Assembly (NCBI GenBank): GCA_027972325.1
Contig: JAPMOS010000020.1
Location: 242,001 to 306,000, forward strand
DNA length: 64,000 bases
Source of the DNA: Paratrimastix pyriformis
Lineage: Eukaryota > Preaxostyla > Paratrimastigidae
Reading direction: 5' to 3'
Notes under the pieces: generated by a model
Seen by the model: the letters and a program-made list of their open reading frames with translations, nothing else
What the model was told of the DNA's origin: nothing
Databases searched by the model: none
Translations under genes and position numbers: made by a program
Part shown: one piece after another, positions 55,101 to 64,000 of the stretch
Layout: every line of letters begins with the position of its first letter
Numbering within the stretch: position 1 is the first letter of the stretch

Positions 55101-58100
55101 ACGCTGAGGCGCGTGTGTTGGTACTGGCCCCGCGCCCGCCAGCCGCGGAAGCAGGCCTGCAGAGGGGCGCGAATCGGGGTGGGTGTAGGTGGAGGAGCAT
55201 TTTGGTGTGTGCGCATCGAGAAGGGATCGGGGATGGTGACGGAGCGATTCGTGTCCCCAGGTGTCCCCGCCCATGCGCCCAGATCGACGGAACGGGGGTG
55301 AAGACGGGGCATCTGGTGCGTGCCCGCTGTATGTGTGCCCATGCGCCCAGATCGAGGGGGGAGGGTGAGGACGGATTGGTGACCCAGATCTCCGCGGGCC
55401 AGATCAAGGGATCAGGGATGACGGTGGAACATGTTGACGTGTGGCCCCAGGTGGATCCCTGCCCATACGCCCAGATCGAGGGATCGGGGTGGGTGAAGGC
55501 GGAGGCATTTCGGTGTGTGGCCCCAGATGTGTCCGTCCGGACCGATGGCGTGGTGTGGCGTGGTGTGCACAGGCGTGGTGAGCCGACCTGGATGCTCCGT
55601 GCGGCTCCGACTCGGGACAGGTGCGCGGCGCGGTAGCGGCGCTTCAGCAGGTCGACAGCACCCACGGCCCGATGGATGCGGGCCAGCGCCCGTGCCATGC
55701 GCCACGAGCGGACGGCGCGCTGAAGGCAACGCACTGCGAACAGCAAGCCGAGAGGAGTGATGAGAAGGAGCGAGGGGCAAGGGGGGACGAGGGGGGGACG
55801 AGAAATTTCTCCAAACTCAGCCCAGCAACCGAGAAACAAGGGGGAAGGAGACGAGGGGAGACGAGGGGGGTGACGAGGGGAGGAGACGGACCGGCGCTGC
55901 GGATGGCCAGGTATTCCGCGCGGGCGGCCCGCATACGCGCCTGGGCCTGCAGCCGCACCACGGCCCGCCGAAGGCGGCAGACGGACTGGCGCGCGCGGGC
56001 GCCCCGGAAGCGGGCCTGGATCCGTGTGGCTGCGGGAAAAAACAACCAAGGGAATGAGCCATGACAGGAGAAATGACAAGTGGGGGGGGGGGGGGGGGAG
56101 GGATGACGAGTGGTGGGCGAGGAGCAGACCGGCCAGGCTGCGTCGCTTCTGGGCGCGCTCGAGGGCGCGGTGCCACTGGGCGAGGGCCCGCCGGACGGCC
56201 CCGCGGAGGGCGGCGAAGTGGCGCTGGGCCTGGAGCCCGCGTGCTCGGGCCTGCAGGCGCACCACGCACCGTTTGAGCGCCTACCCGGCGGGGAGGAAAC
56301 AGTTGGAGATGATGAGAACCTCCGCCGGCCATACATCTCGCCCCCGCCTGAGTCTGGGGCACCCGGGACAGGCACGCAGGGCTGGAGGGGAGGTGAGGCG
56401 AGACCTGGAAGGACCGCATGGCACGGCGCAGTCGGAACCGGCGCTGAATGGCCACCACTGCCCCGCCGCAAACCCCGCCAACAGAGGGACGGTCGTGAGA
56501 TGCTGTCTGCTGTTGCACCAGAGTGCCACCCACCACCACCACCACCCCATCCCCCCGCCACCCGGGAGGACCACCTGCCGAGGCGGCATCGCTCCGGACC
56601 TGCCCCCCGGAAGGCGCGGAACCTGCGTTGAGCCACCCGGGCGCCGAGGACCGCGGCGGTACGGCTGGCCAGCCGGTGGTGGTGCCGGAAACGACCGCCC
56701 CGGAACACCGCCTGAATCAGCGCCGCCGCCGCGTGGCGTCGAGCAGCCTGGCGACGCAGACGCCAGTGCCGGAAGGCGAGCAGGATGGTGCGAGCGGCCC
56801 GGAGGCGCCGCCTGGTGAGGTGACCCCGGACGACGGCCTGGACGCGGATCAGGGCCTCCTGCCGGGCGGCCGTGTGGCGGAGGCGGTGGCGCCGGTAGGC
56901 CGCCTGGATTTTGGTCGCGGCAGAGGCGCGGCGCTGGGGGGACGGATCGAAGGTAGACCAGCCAACCAGCCCGCCGACACAACAACAAAGCGGGTGTGTG
57001 GGTGTGGGTGTGGGTGTGGGTGTGGGTGTGGGTGTTGGTGGTGTTGGTGGTGTTGGTGTGGGGTAGTGTCATGTGGGAATGTACGTGCCGGCAGCCCGAA
57101 AATTCGAGGCGAGCGAGCGGGGAAAGAAGGACAGGACATCCGCTGGTGGTGCTGGTGGTTGCGGATGCTGGTGGGAGGGAGGAGGCAGAGGGATGGAAGG
57201 GGGGGACGCGGACCTGGGCGGCGTCGCGGTAGGAGAGGAGGCGCGACGAGAGATAGGCCACGAAGGTGCTCACAGCCCGCTCGTTGGGCATCGTGTTGAC
57301 CATGTCCACGGCCCGGACTGCGTAAGAAAAGACATTGCGACGAACAGGATTTGAACCGGCGCGCACCCGCCACTCGGCCATCGCGCCGGACTCCACCCAT
57401 CCCACACATCCACCCATCCTACCACGCATCGACCCGCTTCGACCCATCCCAGGCATCGACCCATCCATCCACCCACCCCACCCATCCCAGGGGGCAAGTC
57501 ACAGAGGGCAGGCCGGACCGATGTGGGGGATGCCGCCCAGCTGCTGGATGGCGCCCACCAGCAGGCGGTAGTTGGCCTTGGCGGCGGCGTGCGGGTCGAC
57601 GGGTTTGCTGCGGGCGATGACCTCAGCCAGCCGGAGGTCGTCCAGGTTGGCGTCGGCCCCGATGCCCAGCATCTCCAGGGCCCCCAGGGCTCGCGGCGGG
57701 TCCCGGATCAGGGCCTGGTCCAGGGCCCCCGGCGCGTAGTGGGCCACCAGCCGGCAGAAGAGGCGCCCATCCGAGAAGGCCGTCGTGAAGTTGTGCGCTG
57801 GCAGGCCGTGGGGCCGGCCGATCAGGGCGCACCACTGCAGCAGGGTCTGCAGGGCGGGGCTGTCCATGTACATCATGCCGGCCTAGGGGGGTCGAGCGCC
57901 GCTGAGTCGGACCGCCAAAGACAACAAGACCAGCCGCCAGACCTGCTCCTCGGAGCCCAGCACCCCTGCCGCCGCGCCCTGGGCCGCCTCGGGCCCCTCG
58001 GCCGGAGCGGGCGGCTGGGTCGGGGACAGGGCGGCCCTGAGTCGCGCGCACTCGGCCTCCAGCAGCGGGACATTGACCAGTCGGGGCAGCTCAAAGTGCA

Positions 58101-58868
58101 TGATCAGCGCCCAGAGTAGGGTCAGCGTCTTCTGGCGGTGCCCCATGACAATGTCCCGGGCCACCACCCCGCTCAGGGCGACCCCCTGTCGGGCCAAGTG
58201 GGTCAGGACATGGTCCACGTTGTGGTGGCGCACCGAGGGGTCGGCGGCCGGGAACCGGAGGCCCTGCGCACGGTGTGACGTGGGGTGGGTGTGAAGCGGG
58301 TGGCCGGGACGTCAGTAAGCAGGGAAAACAAATCCTCTTCACAACACGCGTAACGACAGCGGGAAGCCCACCACTTCAACTTGAACCCTGGCACCCCCCC
58401 CCCCCCCCCCCCCCCCCCTTACCTCCAAACATCACCATCACTGCTGGAACCCGCAAGGTCATCAGGGCAACGGGATTGGGTCCCCACGGACAGCGCATAA
58501 CCCGGGGCTCCTGGTGAGGATCTCGACCAGCTTGCACAGCCGCACCCCGTCCTTCAGATCGACGGCCAGGTTGCCCACCGCAAAGTCGAACTCGTCCAGC
58601 GGCCCCTGGGCGAAGGCCAGCTCGTAGCCCAGGAAGTGCAGGTGCCGGTAGGCGTCACCCTCGCCCGACAGGAAGACCGTCGCAAAGCGCATCACCAGGT
58701 CGCGGCTGCACTTGAGGGGCGCGTCCTGCGGCCGCCCCGAAGAGATTGTGCGCGACGACCAAAAGGGGATGAAGAAAGGAAGTGACCGCTCGTGAGAAGG
58801 GACGGGCAAGGGCACACAACCCATCGCTCATCGGATAGTCATGACATGTTGACATGACCCCCCCCCCC

Positions 58869-58899
<31 letters not shown>

Positions 58900-59830
58900 A
58901 CACACTTGACTCCACACCCTGCAGACCGTGCGGAAGAGGCACGGTTCGGGCAGCAGCTTGAGGAGGCGCGCCTTGTCCAGGAAGAGCACCAGGAACAGAA
59001 CCCGGCTGATGAACCGGCTGACGGGACCCGCCTCCGAGGAGGTCGGCAGGATCCGCTGGTAAAAAAAGGAAAGGAGGGAAGAGGCAGAACCACCTTAAGG
59101 GTCAGAAGAGAGACAGGACCGGGGGGCGAGAGGCGGGAAGGAAGGGCACGCACACTGACCTCGGCCGTGTACTTGGCCAGGGCAAGTTCGGCACTGGGGG
59201 CATCAAGAACCTCGCCGCAGACACTCTCCAAGCCGAAGTGAAGCCAGGTCGGGTGATAATGGCTCACCAGAATGTTGACGGCCTCTTGTCGTAGGCCGAG
59301 ATCATTCCGAATGTCGATCCCACTCCGGAGCGAAAGCCGCCCGGCCGTAATTTCCTGGTGATATTCGACATAAAGTCAAGCTCGGACAAGGTGCGGACCT
59401 CTTGCAGCCGTCCAAAGCAGGTCACGAGTTCGGCACTCTGGATCATTTGGTTTGCTTTGGCGAGGGCCTGAGCCGGCCAGATGGGGCGGCGGTCAGAAGA
59501 TGAAACCTTGGCTTTCGAGCAAGGTTCGAGAAGATTGTTGAGGACCACTGCGAGGGCTATTTCCTGTTTGTCTGCGTATCGATCATCGAGATATGCGTTC
59601 CGTGTCCATTGAGCAACGAGGCCGGGTTCTGGGGCATCCACCCGGCTCTTGTGCTGTGGAACCTCGCGAATGGGATTGTCCGCGTGACGCTTTGCTCGCA
59701 GAAAGGAATGAAGAGGGGCAGGGGGTGCCTTCGTAGCACCCTCTTTGCCCTTTTTCGTGAGTCCGCTATCTACAATATTCGAGGGCTTCTTTTCCCTAAG
59801 CCCCGCTTTGGCCAATGTGCGAGTGGCCAT
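50554..59830 (-). CDS. ASPM: ASPM/Asp-like spindle protein (CH domains, IQ-rich helix, HEAT-like end)
   Basis: ATG at 59830 (MATRTLAKAGLREKKPSNIV). LRQEAVNILVSHYHPTWLHF then GLESVCGEV matches the ASPM segment before its calponin-homology region. The first CH domain lies near 58740-58500 (VFLSGEGDAYRHLHFLGYEL, EFDFAVGNLAVDLKDGVRLC), a second near 57880-57500 (NFTTAFSDGRLFCRLVAHYA, MLGIGADANLDDLRLAEVIA). From 57.2 to 52.2 kb follows a long Arg/Ala/Gln-rich region of IQ-like motifs, then an end with HEAT-like helices (LLLHSTQLPVLMKAIVFLG, RALLQHVVAILFELASG). ASPM focuses spindle poles with calmodulin and katanin. Numerous introns (over 15), some with TTC, ATC, GT or C tracts. Last residues uncertain: frames change near 50750, and 50554 is the most likely stop. 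Confidence 0.85.
50942..50968 (+). repeat. Dispersed intronic repeat, fragment E
   Basis: GAAGGAAAGAAGTAACGGGA and following AAACAAA, flanked by GT repeats, match the first 30 bp of copies A-D. Antisense in an ASPM intron. Weaker relatives may lie at 51890-51960. Confidence 0.55.
51975..52190 (+). repeat. (GAT)n/(GGT)n microsatellite in an ASPM intron
   Basis: GAT and GGT triplets, about 215 bp. On the minus sense strand they read ATC/ACC. Confidence 0.95.
53580..53902 (+). repeat. (AAG)n, about 107 copies
   Basis: An essentially pure 320 bp AAG tract followed by GGGA-type purine repeats to about 54015. On the ASPM sense strand it is (CTT)n leading directly into TTTTCCCAG, the acceptor at 53577. 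Poly-Glu, poly-Lys, poly-Phe and poly-Leu frames across it are artefacts. Confidence 0.97.
54381..54487 (+). repeat. (ATC)n with CCAATC units in an ASPM intron
   Basis: About 105 bp of CATCATCCAATCATC repeats. On the ASPM sense strand these are GATGATTGGATG repeats right after a donor. Confidence 0.9.
55170..55560. repeat. Degenerate tandem repeats in an ASPM intron
   Basis: Five or more imperfect copies of a 60-80 bp unit built on CCCATGCGCCCAGATCGA and GGATCGGGGTGGGTG, near 55180, 55270, 55335, 55395 and 55460. Confidence 0.7.
57336..57384 (-). pseudogene. tRNA-like fragment lacking an anticodon arm
   Basis: Read on the minus strand, 57384-57336 starts GCGATGGCCGAGTGG and ends GGTTCAAATCC then TGTTCGTCGCA. 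TGGCCGAGTGG is a perfect Pol III A box of the Ser/Leu tRNA type and GGTTCAAATCC a perfect B box. GCGATGG can pair with TCGTCGC (two G-U) as an acceptor stem with A as discriminator. Only about 13 bases separate the boxes, so there is no anticodon arm. It lies in an ASPM intron, sense orientation, shortly before the acceptor near 57320. Likely a deleted tRNA copy or tRNA-derived element. Confidence 0.55.
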
Positions 59831-60199
59831 GGGAAAACGGGAGGGAAAATTGAAGGTTTGAAAGCTCTGGATCTGTCTGCTAAACAGAGGGGAACCGTGC
59901 ACTCCTCTTTTTTAAATGGAGGGGGAATCTCCTTCCTCGGTCCGCTGTTTTTATTCGTCTTCCGTGATGCATCCGGTTTTAGATACTTAAAAAAGAGCCG
60001 TCTGCTTCCGGATTTGACTCCCTCCGTCGGGTCGGTTCTTCCATCATTTTGCCGCACCCTCTCATTCCCCCTCTTCCAGTCCACCGGGTTTTCCCAGCGG
60101 GCTTCTTCAGCCTTCCCGGGCACCCGTTCAGTAACCTTTTCGCAAACGGCCCCACGGCCCTTCTCCTCCAGCTTTCGGCATTCGATCGCGGATGGCACC
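59831..60199. promoter_or_regulatory. ASPM / Pro-rich gene divergent spacer
   Basis: About 370 bp between divergent starts. Less GC-rich than the coding flanks, with T-rich patches near 59908-59990. No element recognised. Confidence 0.4.
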
Positions 60200-62019
60200 A
60201 TGAATTCGCGGCGGGTTTCCGAAACTCCCGTCACCGAACGGTACGTTGTACCACCAGTAGTAGAATATGCCCCACGGCCCCGGGTTCTCCCCTCCTCTTT
60301 GACGTTGCCCAACGCGCCAGCCTTCCTCCCCCCGGTCCTCCCCACCGCGGACGACCTGCCGCCACCGTTCCCCACCAAACTGCCCGACAAGAAAGCCCTC
60401 GCCGCCCGGGCTGCCGCCGCTGCCGCCGCTGCCGCGGCTCCCACCACTCCCGCGACCGGCGCCGCACCATCCTCCCCCCCCGAGGCCTCCCCCGACCTCT
60501 CCGCCTCCTCCCCCGCCGCCTCCCCCCCCTCCCAGGCCACCGCCCCCGAGATGACCCCCCTGGCGCGCCCATGGACGGCCCGCTCCAACCTGTCCGTCTC
60601 GGAGGCGGCCCGGCGGAAGGCCACCCTCTTCCAACCCCGCAACCTGATCAAGGACCACCCCCTGCAGGCCGCCCGGTCGGGGATCACCCCGGACATCGCC
60701 GCCCAGCTGGTGGTCGCGCGGTCCTCTGACCCGGGTGTGCCCGCCCTGAGCCCCTTCGCCACACCCACCCTCAACATCCCCCTCACGGCCCGCACGGCGG
60801 CCGGCTGCACACACCCTCCTGGCGAGAGCCGGCGCCTCCGGCCGGGCTGGTCACCGCACGGCCGGACTTGGGCGCCGCCGGGCTGGAGTCACCCCTGCCG
60901 CCCGTCCGCCCATCCACGGGGTCCACCGCGGGCCTGACCACGCCAAGGTCCGCATACCCTCCTCCTCCTCCTCCTCCCTCCCTCCCTCCCCCCCCCCGCC
61001 CCGCGGTCATGATTTCGGAATCAGAGGTGCGACCGCCCGCCCGCCCTCTCTCCTCCCTCTCCTCTCCCTCCCTCCCTCCTCCCTCCCTCCCTCCCTCCCA
61101 CCCCTCCCACCCCCTCCCCACCCCACCTCCCCAACAGGCCGCTGAGCAGCTTCGTGCACTACGACATGGTCGATGCCCGCGAGCTGACCGAGGACGACCG
61201 CTGGCACCGCAGGGCCCGGGTCCGCTGCCCTTCCCACTCCCCCGCTCCCTTCGCGCTGCTCCTCCGCCTTACGACTCCCCGATTCGGGTGATGGTGACGT
61301 TGAGGGCACCGAGGACAACCACCTGACGGAGGGAGGTCATCGGTGGTTGGCGGCACACCTCTTTTGCGTACCACCGCACCCCCACCCTCCATGCGCCTCT
61401 GCCCATATTGCGTGCCGCACCCCACCCCATCGGGCAGGAGGCGATGGAGACGGTGCGCGGGAGCTTGAGCACTCGATGCGTTCCTGGGCGCTGCACCGGG
61501 CCCGCATCGAGGAGGAGATCGCGCGGCGCCACGAGAGCGCATGCTACGGCAGCCTGGAGGGCACCGACAAGGTCGCCCCACCTGCTCGCACACGGGGCAC
61601 CCCCACACACACACGCACACACACACGCCAGGGAGACCTCGCCCTCCTGCACATTGACTTGCCCATTGAGTGCATCCTCCTCCCCCCCTCCCCCTTCGCC
61701 CTCTCGCCCTCTCGCCCCTCGCCCCGGAGTTTGTTCTGTTTTTCTGATTCGGCGCGTCCCTCTCCGCGCCCGATTTGTCCACTCTTTGCAGCATGTGTAT
61801 CGGGCCCACACCCCGGGTCGGTTCCACAAGCCGCCATCCGAGGGAGGCGACGGCAGCACATCCCGGCCGGGCACGGCCGCCTCCCAGGGGCCCGGCAGCC
61901 CCGGTCCGTCAGCCCATAGCCGCGCCACTGACCGCGGGCCACGAGGGAGGGAAGGGGAGGAAGGGTTGGTGGGGGGAACGGAGAGGATGGGCACGAGGAA
62001 TGCCGCTCGCCAACCTCCG

Positions 62020-62050
<31 letters not shown>

Positions 62051-63107
62051 GCTCCCAGGCCGTTTCATCGGGACGACCCCATTGGCCACGCCCCACACGC
62101 CGCTGGGCACGGGCCGCTCGCTGAACCTGCTCAAGTCGGGCGCCCCGGCCTCGGAGCGCGGCTCAGTTGCGGTCATCCTGCCGCCCCAGTTCGCCGACGA
62201 CCCCGAGGTGAACCCGCCCCTGGTCGATGTCAGCGCCGACTCCGAGTGGAGCAGCGCCAGCGATGATGATATCCTGCCCCCCCAGCTGCGCGGCCCGCCG
62301 CCCGCCGCCCAGCCCGAGGGCGCCGCCGGGCCCGAGGAGGACCGACCGCCCCCGTCGCCCCCCATGACCCCCAAGCAGACCCCCGGCCGTCCCAGGCCGC
62401 CGCTCCACCCCGAGCCCTCGCCCAACACCCTCCGCTCAGCATACTCCCCCCACGCCACCCGGAAGATCCCCCAGTCGATGCCCCTGACCCCCGAGACGCG
62501 TCCCAGGCTGCCCATCAAGGCCAACGTGCTCCTGTCCCCGTACGCCGACGAGGCCACCCGCGTGCGGGCGGGCAGCCTGCCCAGCCCGCAGCACCAGCTG
62601 GTCCTGCAGCAGCAGAGCGTGCTCGCGTCGGCCTCGGCGCGCCACTTCACCCCGGCCACGGCGGCCACTGGGGCTGCTGGACGCGCCCCGCTCCCGCCGG
62701 CCGGGTCGCCGGAACCCGGGGCCGGGGGCGAGGAGCCCCACGAGGACATGACCCTCGGCCGACCGGACGCCCTCACGGGCGCCTTGGTGGACGATGTCCC
62801 CGCCCCCGACCGCTGGCGGGCCGAGTGCGCGGCCATTGCCGAACAGCACGAGCGACTGCAGCGCCACCTTCCCCCGGGCTCGCCCATGAAGGGCCGCCGC
62901 ATCTCGTCGGCCGTGCTCGAGCGAGCCTTCATGGTGCCGGCCCTGGGGGCCCTGACCGCGGTCGACCCCACCCAGCTCAGCCTGCCCAACCCCATGACGG
63001 GCGCCCGGGTGGACGTGGTCTACCAGACGGCCTCCGAGGCCGCGAAGAAGAAGAAGAAGGGCAAGAAGAGCGGCAAGGGCAGCAAGAAGGGCAAGAAGAA
63101 GGGCTGA
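60200..63107 (+). CDS. Pro/Ser/Ala-rich protein with lysine tail, unknown function
   Basis: ATG at 60200 in a GGCACCATG context opens MNSRRVSETPVTERYVVPPV. Exon 1 runs to about 60800-60950, with an Ala run and a basic block (ARRKATLFQPRNLIKDHPLQ). Further blocks: PLSSFVHYDMVDARELTEDD (near 61140), a helix HSMRSWALHRARIEEEIARR (61475-61570), HVYRAHTPGRFHKPPSEGGD (61790-61900) and a long last exon from about 62058 (RFIGTTPLATPHTPLGTG). It ends in KKKKKGKKSGKGSKKGKKKG with stop at 63107. Pro-directed Ser/Thr sites are abundant, suggesting a phosphorylated, largely disordered, perhaps microtubule- or nucleic-acid-binding protein. That is inference; no family is recognised. An intron with a C run precedes the last exon. 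Confidence 0.6.
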
Positions 63108-63799
63108 GCTACTCTTCTACCCCCCCCCCCCCCCCCCCCCCCCCGGCGATGACGGTTCCCCTTTTCTTGATCAATGTACACAAAACGTTTGAGTCTTTTC
63201 CGAATTGGTATCGAACGAGGGGCAATTCGAGCTCAGTGTTGGCTCGAAGGCAGTCGCCGAAGAGAAAAGGTTTCAAATTTGACAGGGATTCTCTCACCCT
63301 TCGTTCCATCTTCGGCCGGCTTATGGCCTCGCCGGTGAAAAGAATCCTCTGCCCATGTCACCATTTTCCTGCCCTCCTGGATTTCGTCGAACGGCTCCAT
63401 TTTCCACATTCACCTATTCTCCCCTCTGCTTTGTGCTTCGATGAGACGTCGATCTCTTTTTCGCTCCTTGGCTCAGTTGTTGAGCCAGCTGTTGGCTCCC
63501 AATGGAAACCAGACTTCCCGAATCACACATTAACTGTTACTAATCCGGCAGCGCTCGATCTCTATCAGTTGAGCCTGACTTTGATTCATCTAATGCGGGA
63601 CTTGTTGTGGCCCGGAGAAAAACAAGTAGTGGTTCTTTTTCCGCTGGGCTCCAGACCATTGTGTCCGCTGGATTTAACGCAAGAGCGGTCGCAGATCGAC
63701 GCGAAATGGGGCACCCTGCTCGGGCTTCTGACGGCGCCTCTCTGGGGTTCCCTGCGTCCCGATCAATCCCTCGTTTCAGTGCGCCAGCAAGCCTGCGAA
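63108..63799. other. Spacer or unresolved 5' region
   Basis: Begins with a run of about 23 C (63122-63144). Less GC-rich. A plus-strand frame stays open through much of it and a second frame reads into the gene starting near 63800, so part may be coding, but no family signature is seen. Confidence 0.35.
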
Positions 63800-64000
63800 A
63801 TGCCATGTCTTTGTTCGATGCCCCCACGTCTGATACACTTTTCGTTCTTCGAACCCATCGACTTGTAGCGTCTCCCCACATCACTTTTCTCTGGGAGTTG
63901 CTGGAGGTGCCGCTCCCTTTGCGATCACAACAGGAAACACACTGGCTGAAAGTCCTCGGAGGGCGCGGCTCTTTGGATTCTTTGAATGATCTTCTGGTCG
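63800..64000 (+). CDS. Unknown protein, 5' partial exon running off the window
   Basis: ATG at 63800 opens MSLFDAPTSDTLFVLRTHRL and stays open to the end of the window through ITFLWELLEVPLPLRSQQET and LKVLGGRGSLDSLNDLLV. Composition is protein-like. The same frame is open upstream (LGFPASRSIPRFSAPASLRN), so the start may be earlier. Not recognised. Confidence 0.4.

Noticed and set aside
60128-60814. Gly/Arg-rich minus-strand protein
   Set aside because: Antisense of the Pro/Ala-rich exon 1 of the 60.2 kb gene, which has a good start context and a consistent downstream model.

Overview
This window is nuclear DNA from an intron-rich, GC-rich single-celled eukaryote. Coding exons have strongly GC-biased third positions. 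Most introns are 45-120 bp with GT..AG ends, and a minority are swollen to 0.3-1.2 kb by simple repeats. The gene set is purely eukaryotic: NOP58, CCT2, AAR2, SBDS, RNase H2A, YKT6, SYS1, a p24 cargo receptor, MCRS1, ASPM, AKTIP/FTS and a slime-mould-type cAMP-receptor-like GPCR. A free-living heterotrophic flagellate or amoeboid protist fits, and a GC-rich Preaxostyla-type genome is one guess, but the window alone does not settle the taxon. Gene models below were built by matching exon phase across splice sites; RNASEH2A, UBXN1-like, NOP58, TMED, YKT6 (except its N-terminus) and the GPCR close exactly in phase.

Layout. 0-3.2 kb (-): pseudokinase with armadillo-like repeats, running off the left edge. 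3.4-10.9 kb (-): an F-box coding region and a ZZ-finger coding region, possibly one gene. 11.3-12.1 kb (-): p24/TMED. 13.4-16.4 kb (+): RNase H2 catalytic subunit. 16.9-20.7 kb (-): MCRS1-like FHA protein. 20.9-24.5 kb (+): UBA-UBX protein, divergent from MCRS1. 25.6-27.4 kb (-): NOP58, divergent from 27.6-28.4 kb (+) YKT6. 29.9-33.5 kb (+): vWA protein whose first intron holds a 1.1 kb TIR element. 34.3-35.5 kb (-): GPCR. 35.8-36.2 kb (-): small hypothetical. 36.3-38.9 kb (-): CCT2. 39.0-43.5 kb (-): AAR2. 43.7-45.1 kb (-): SBDS. 45.3-46.9 kb (-): SLC35F6-like transporter. 47.3-47.8 kb (+): SYS1. 48.3-50.1 kb (+): AKTIP. 50.5-59.8 kb (-): ASPM. 60.2-63.1 kb (+): Pro/Ser-rich protein with a lysine tail. 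63.8 kb to end (+): start of another gene.

The genes are mostly housekeeping (snoRNP and spliceosome assembly, ribosome maturation, protein folding, Golgi trafficking, spindle), packed head to tail or divergently with 70-400 bp spacers. The unusual part is what fills the introns. Several introns carry near-exact copies of the adjacent exon edge together with its splice site (exon-edge echoes). Others carry complementary G/C or GAT/ATC tracts at opposite ends. A dispersed 80-250 bp repeat lies in introns, in every copy antisense to the host gene. Homopolymeric C runs repeatedly abut the 3' splice site. Together these suggest an unusual mode of intron growth and possibly intron-scale RNA structure.
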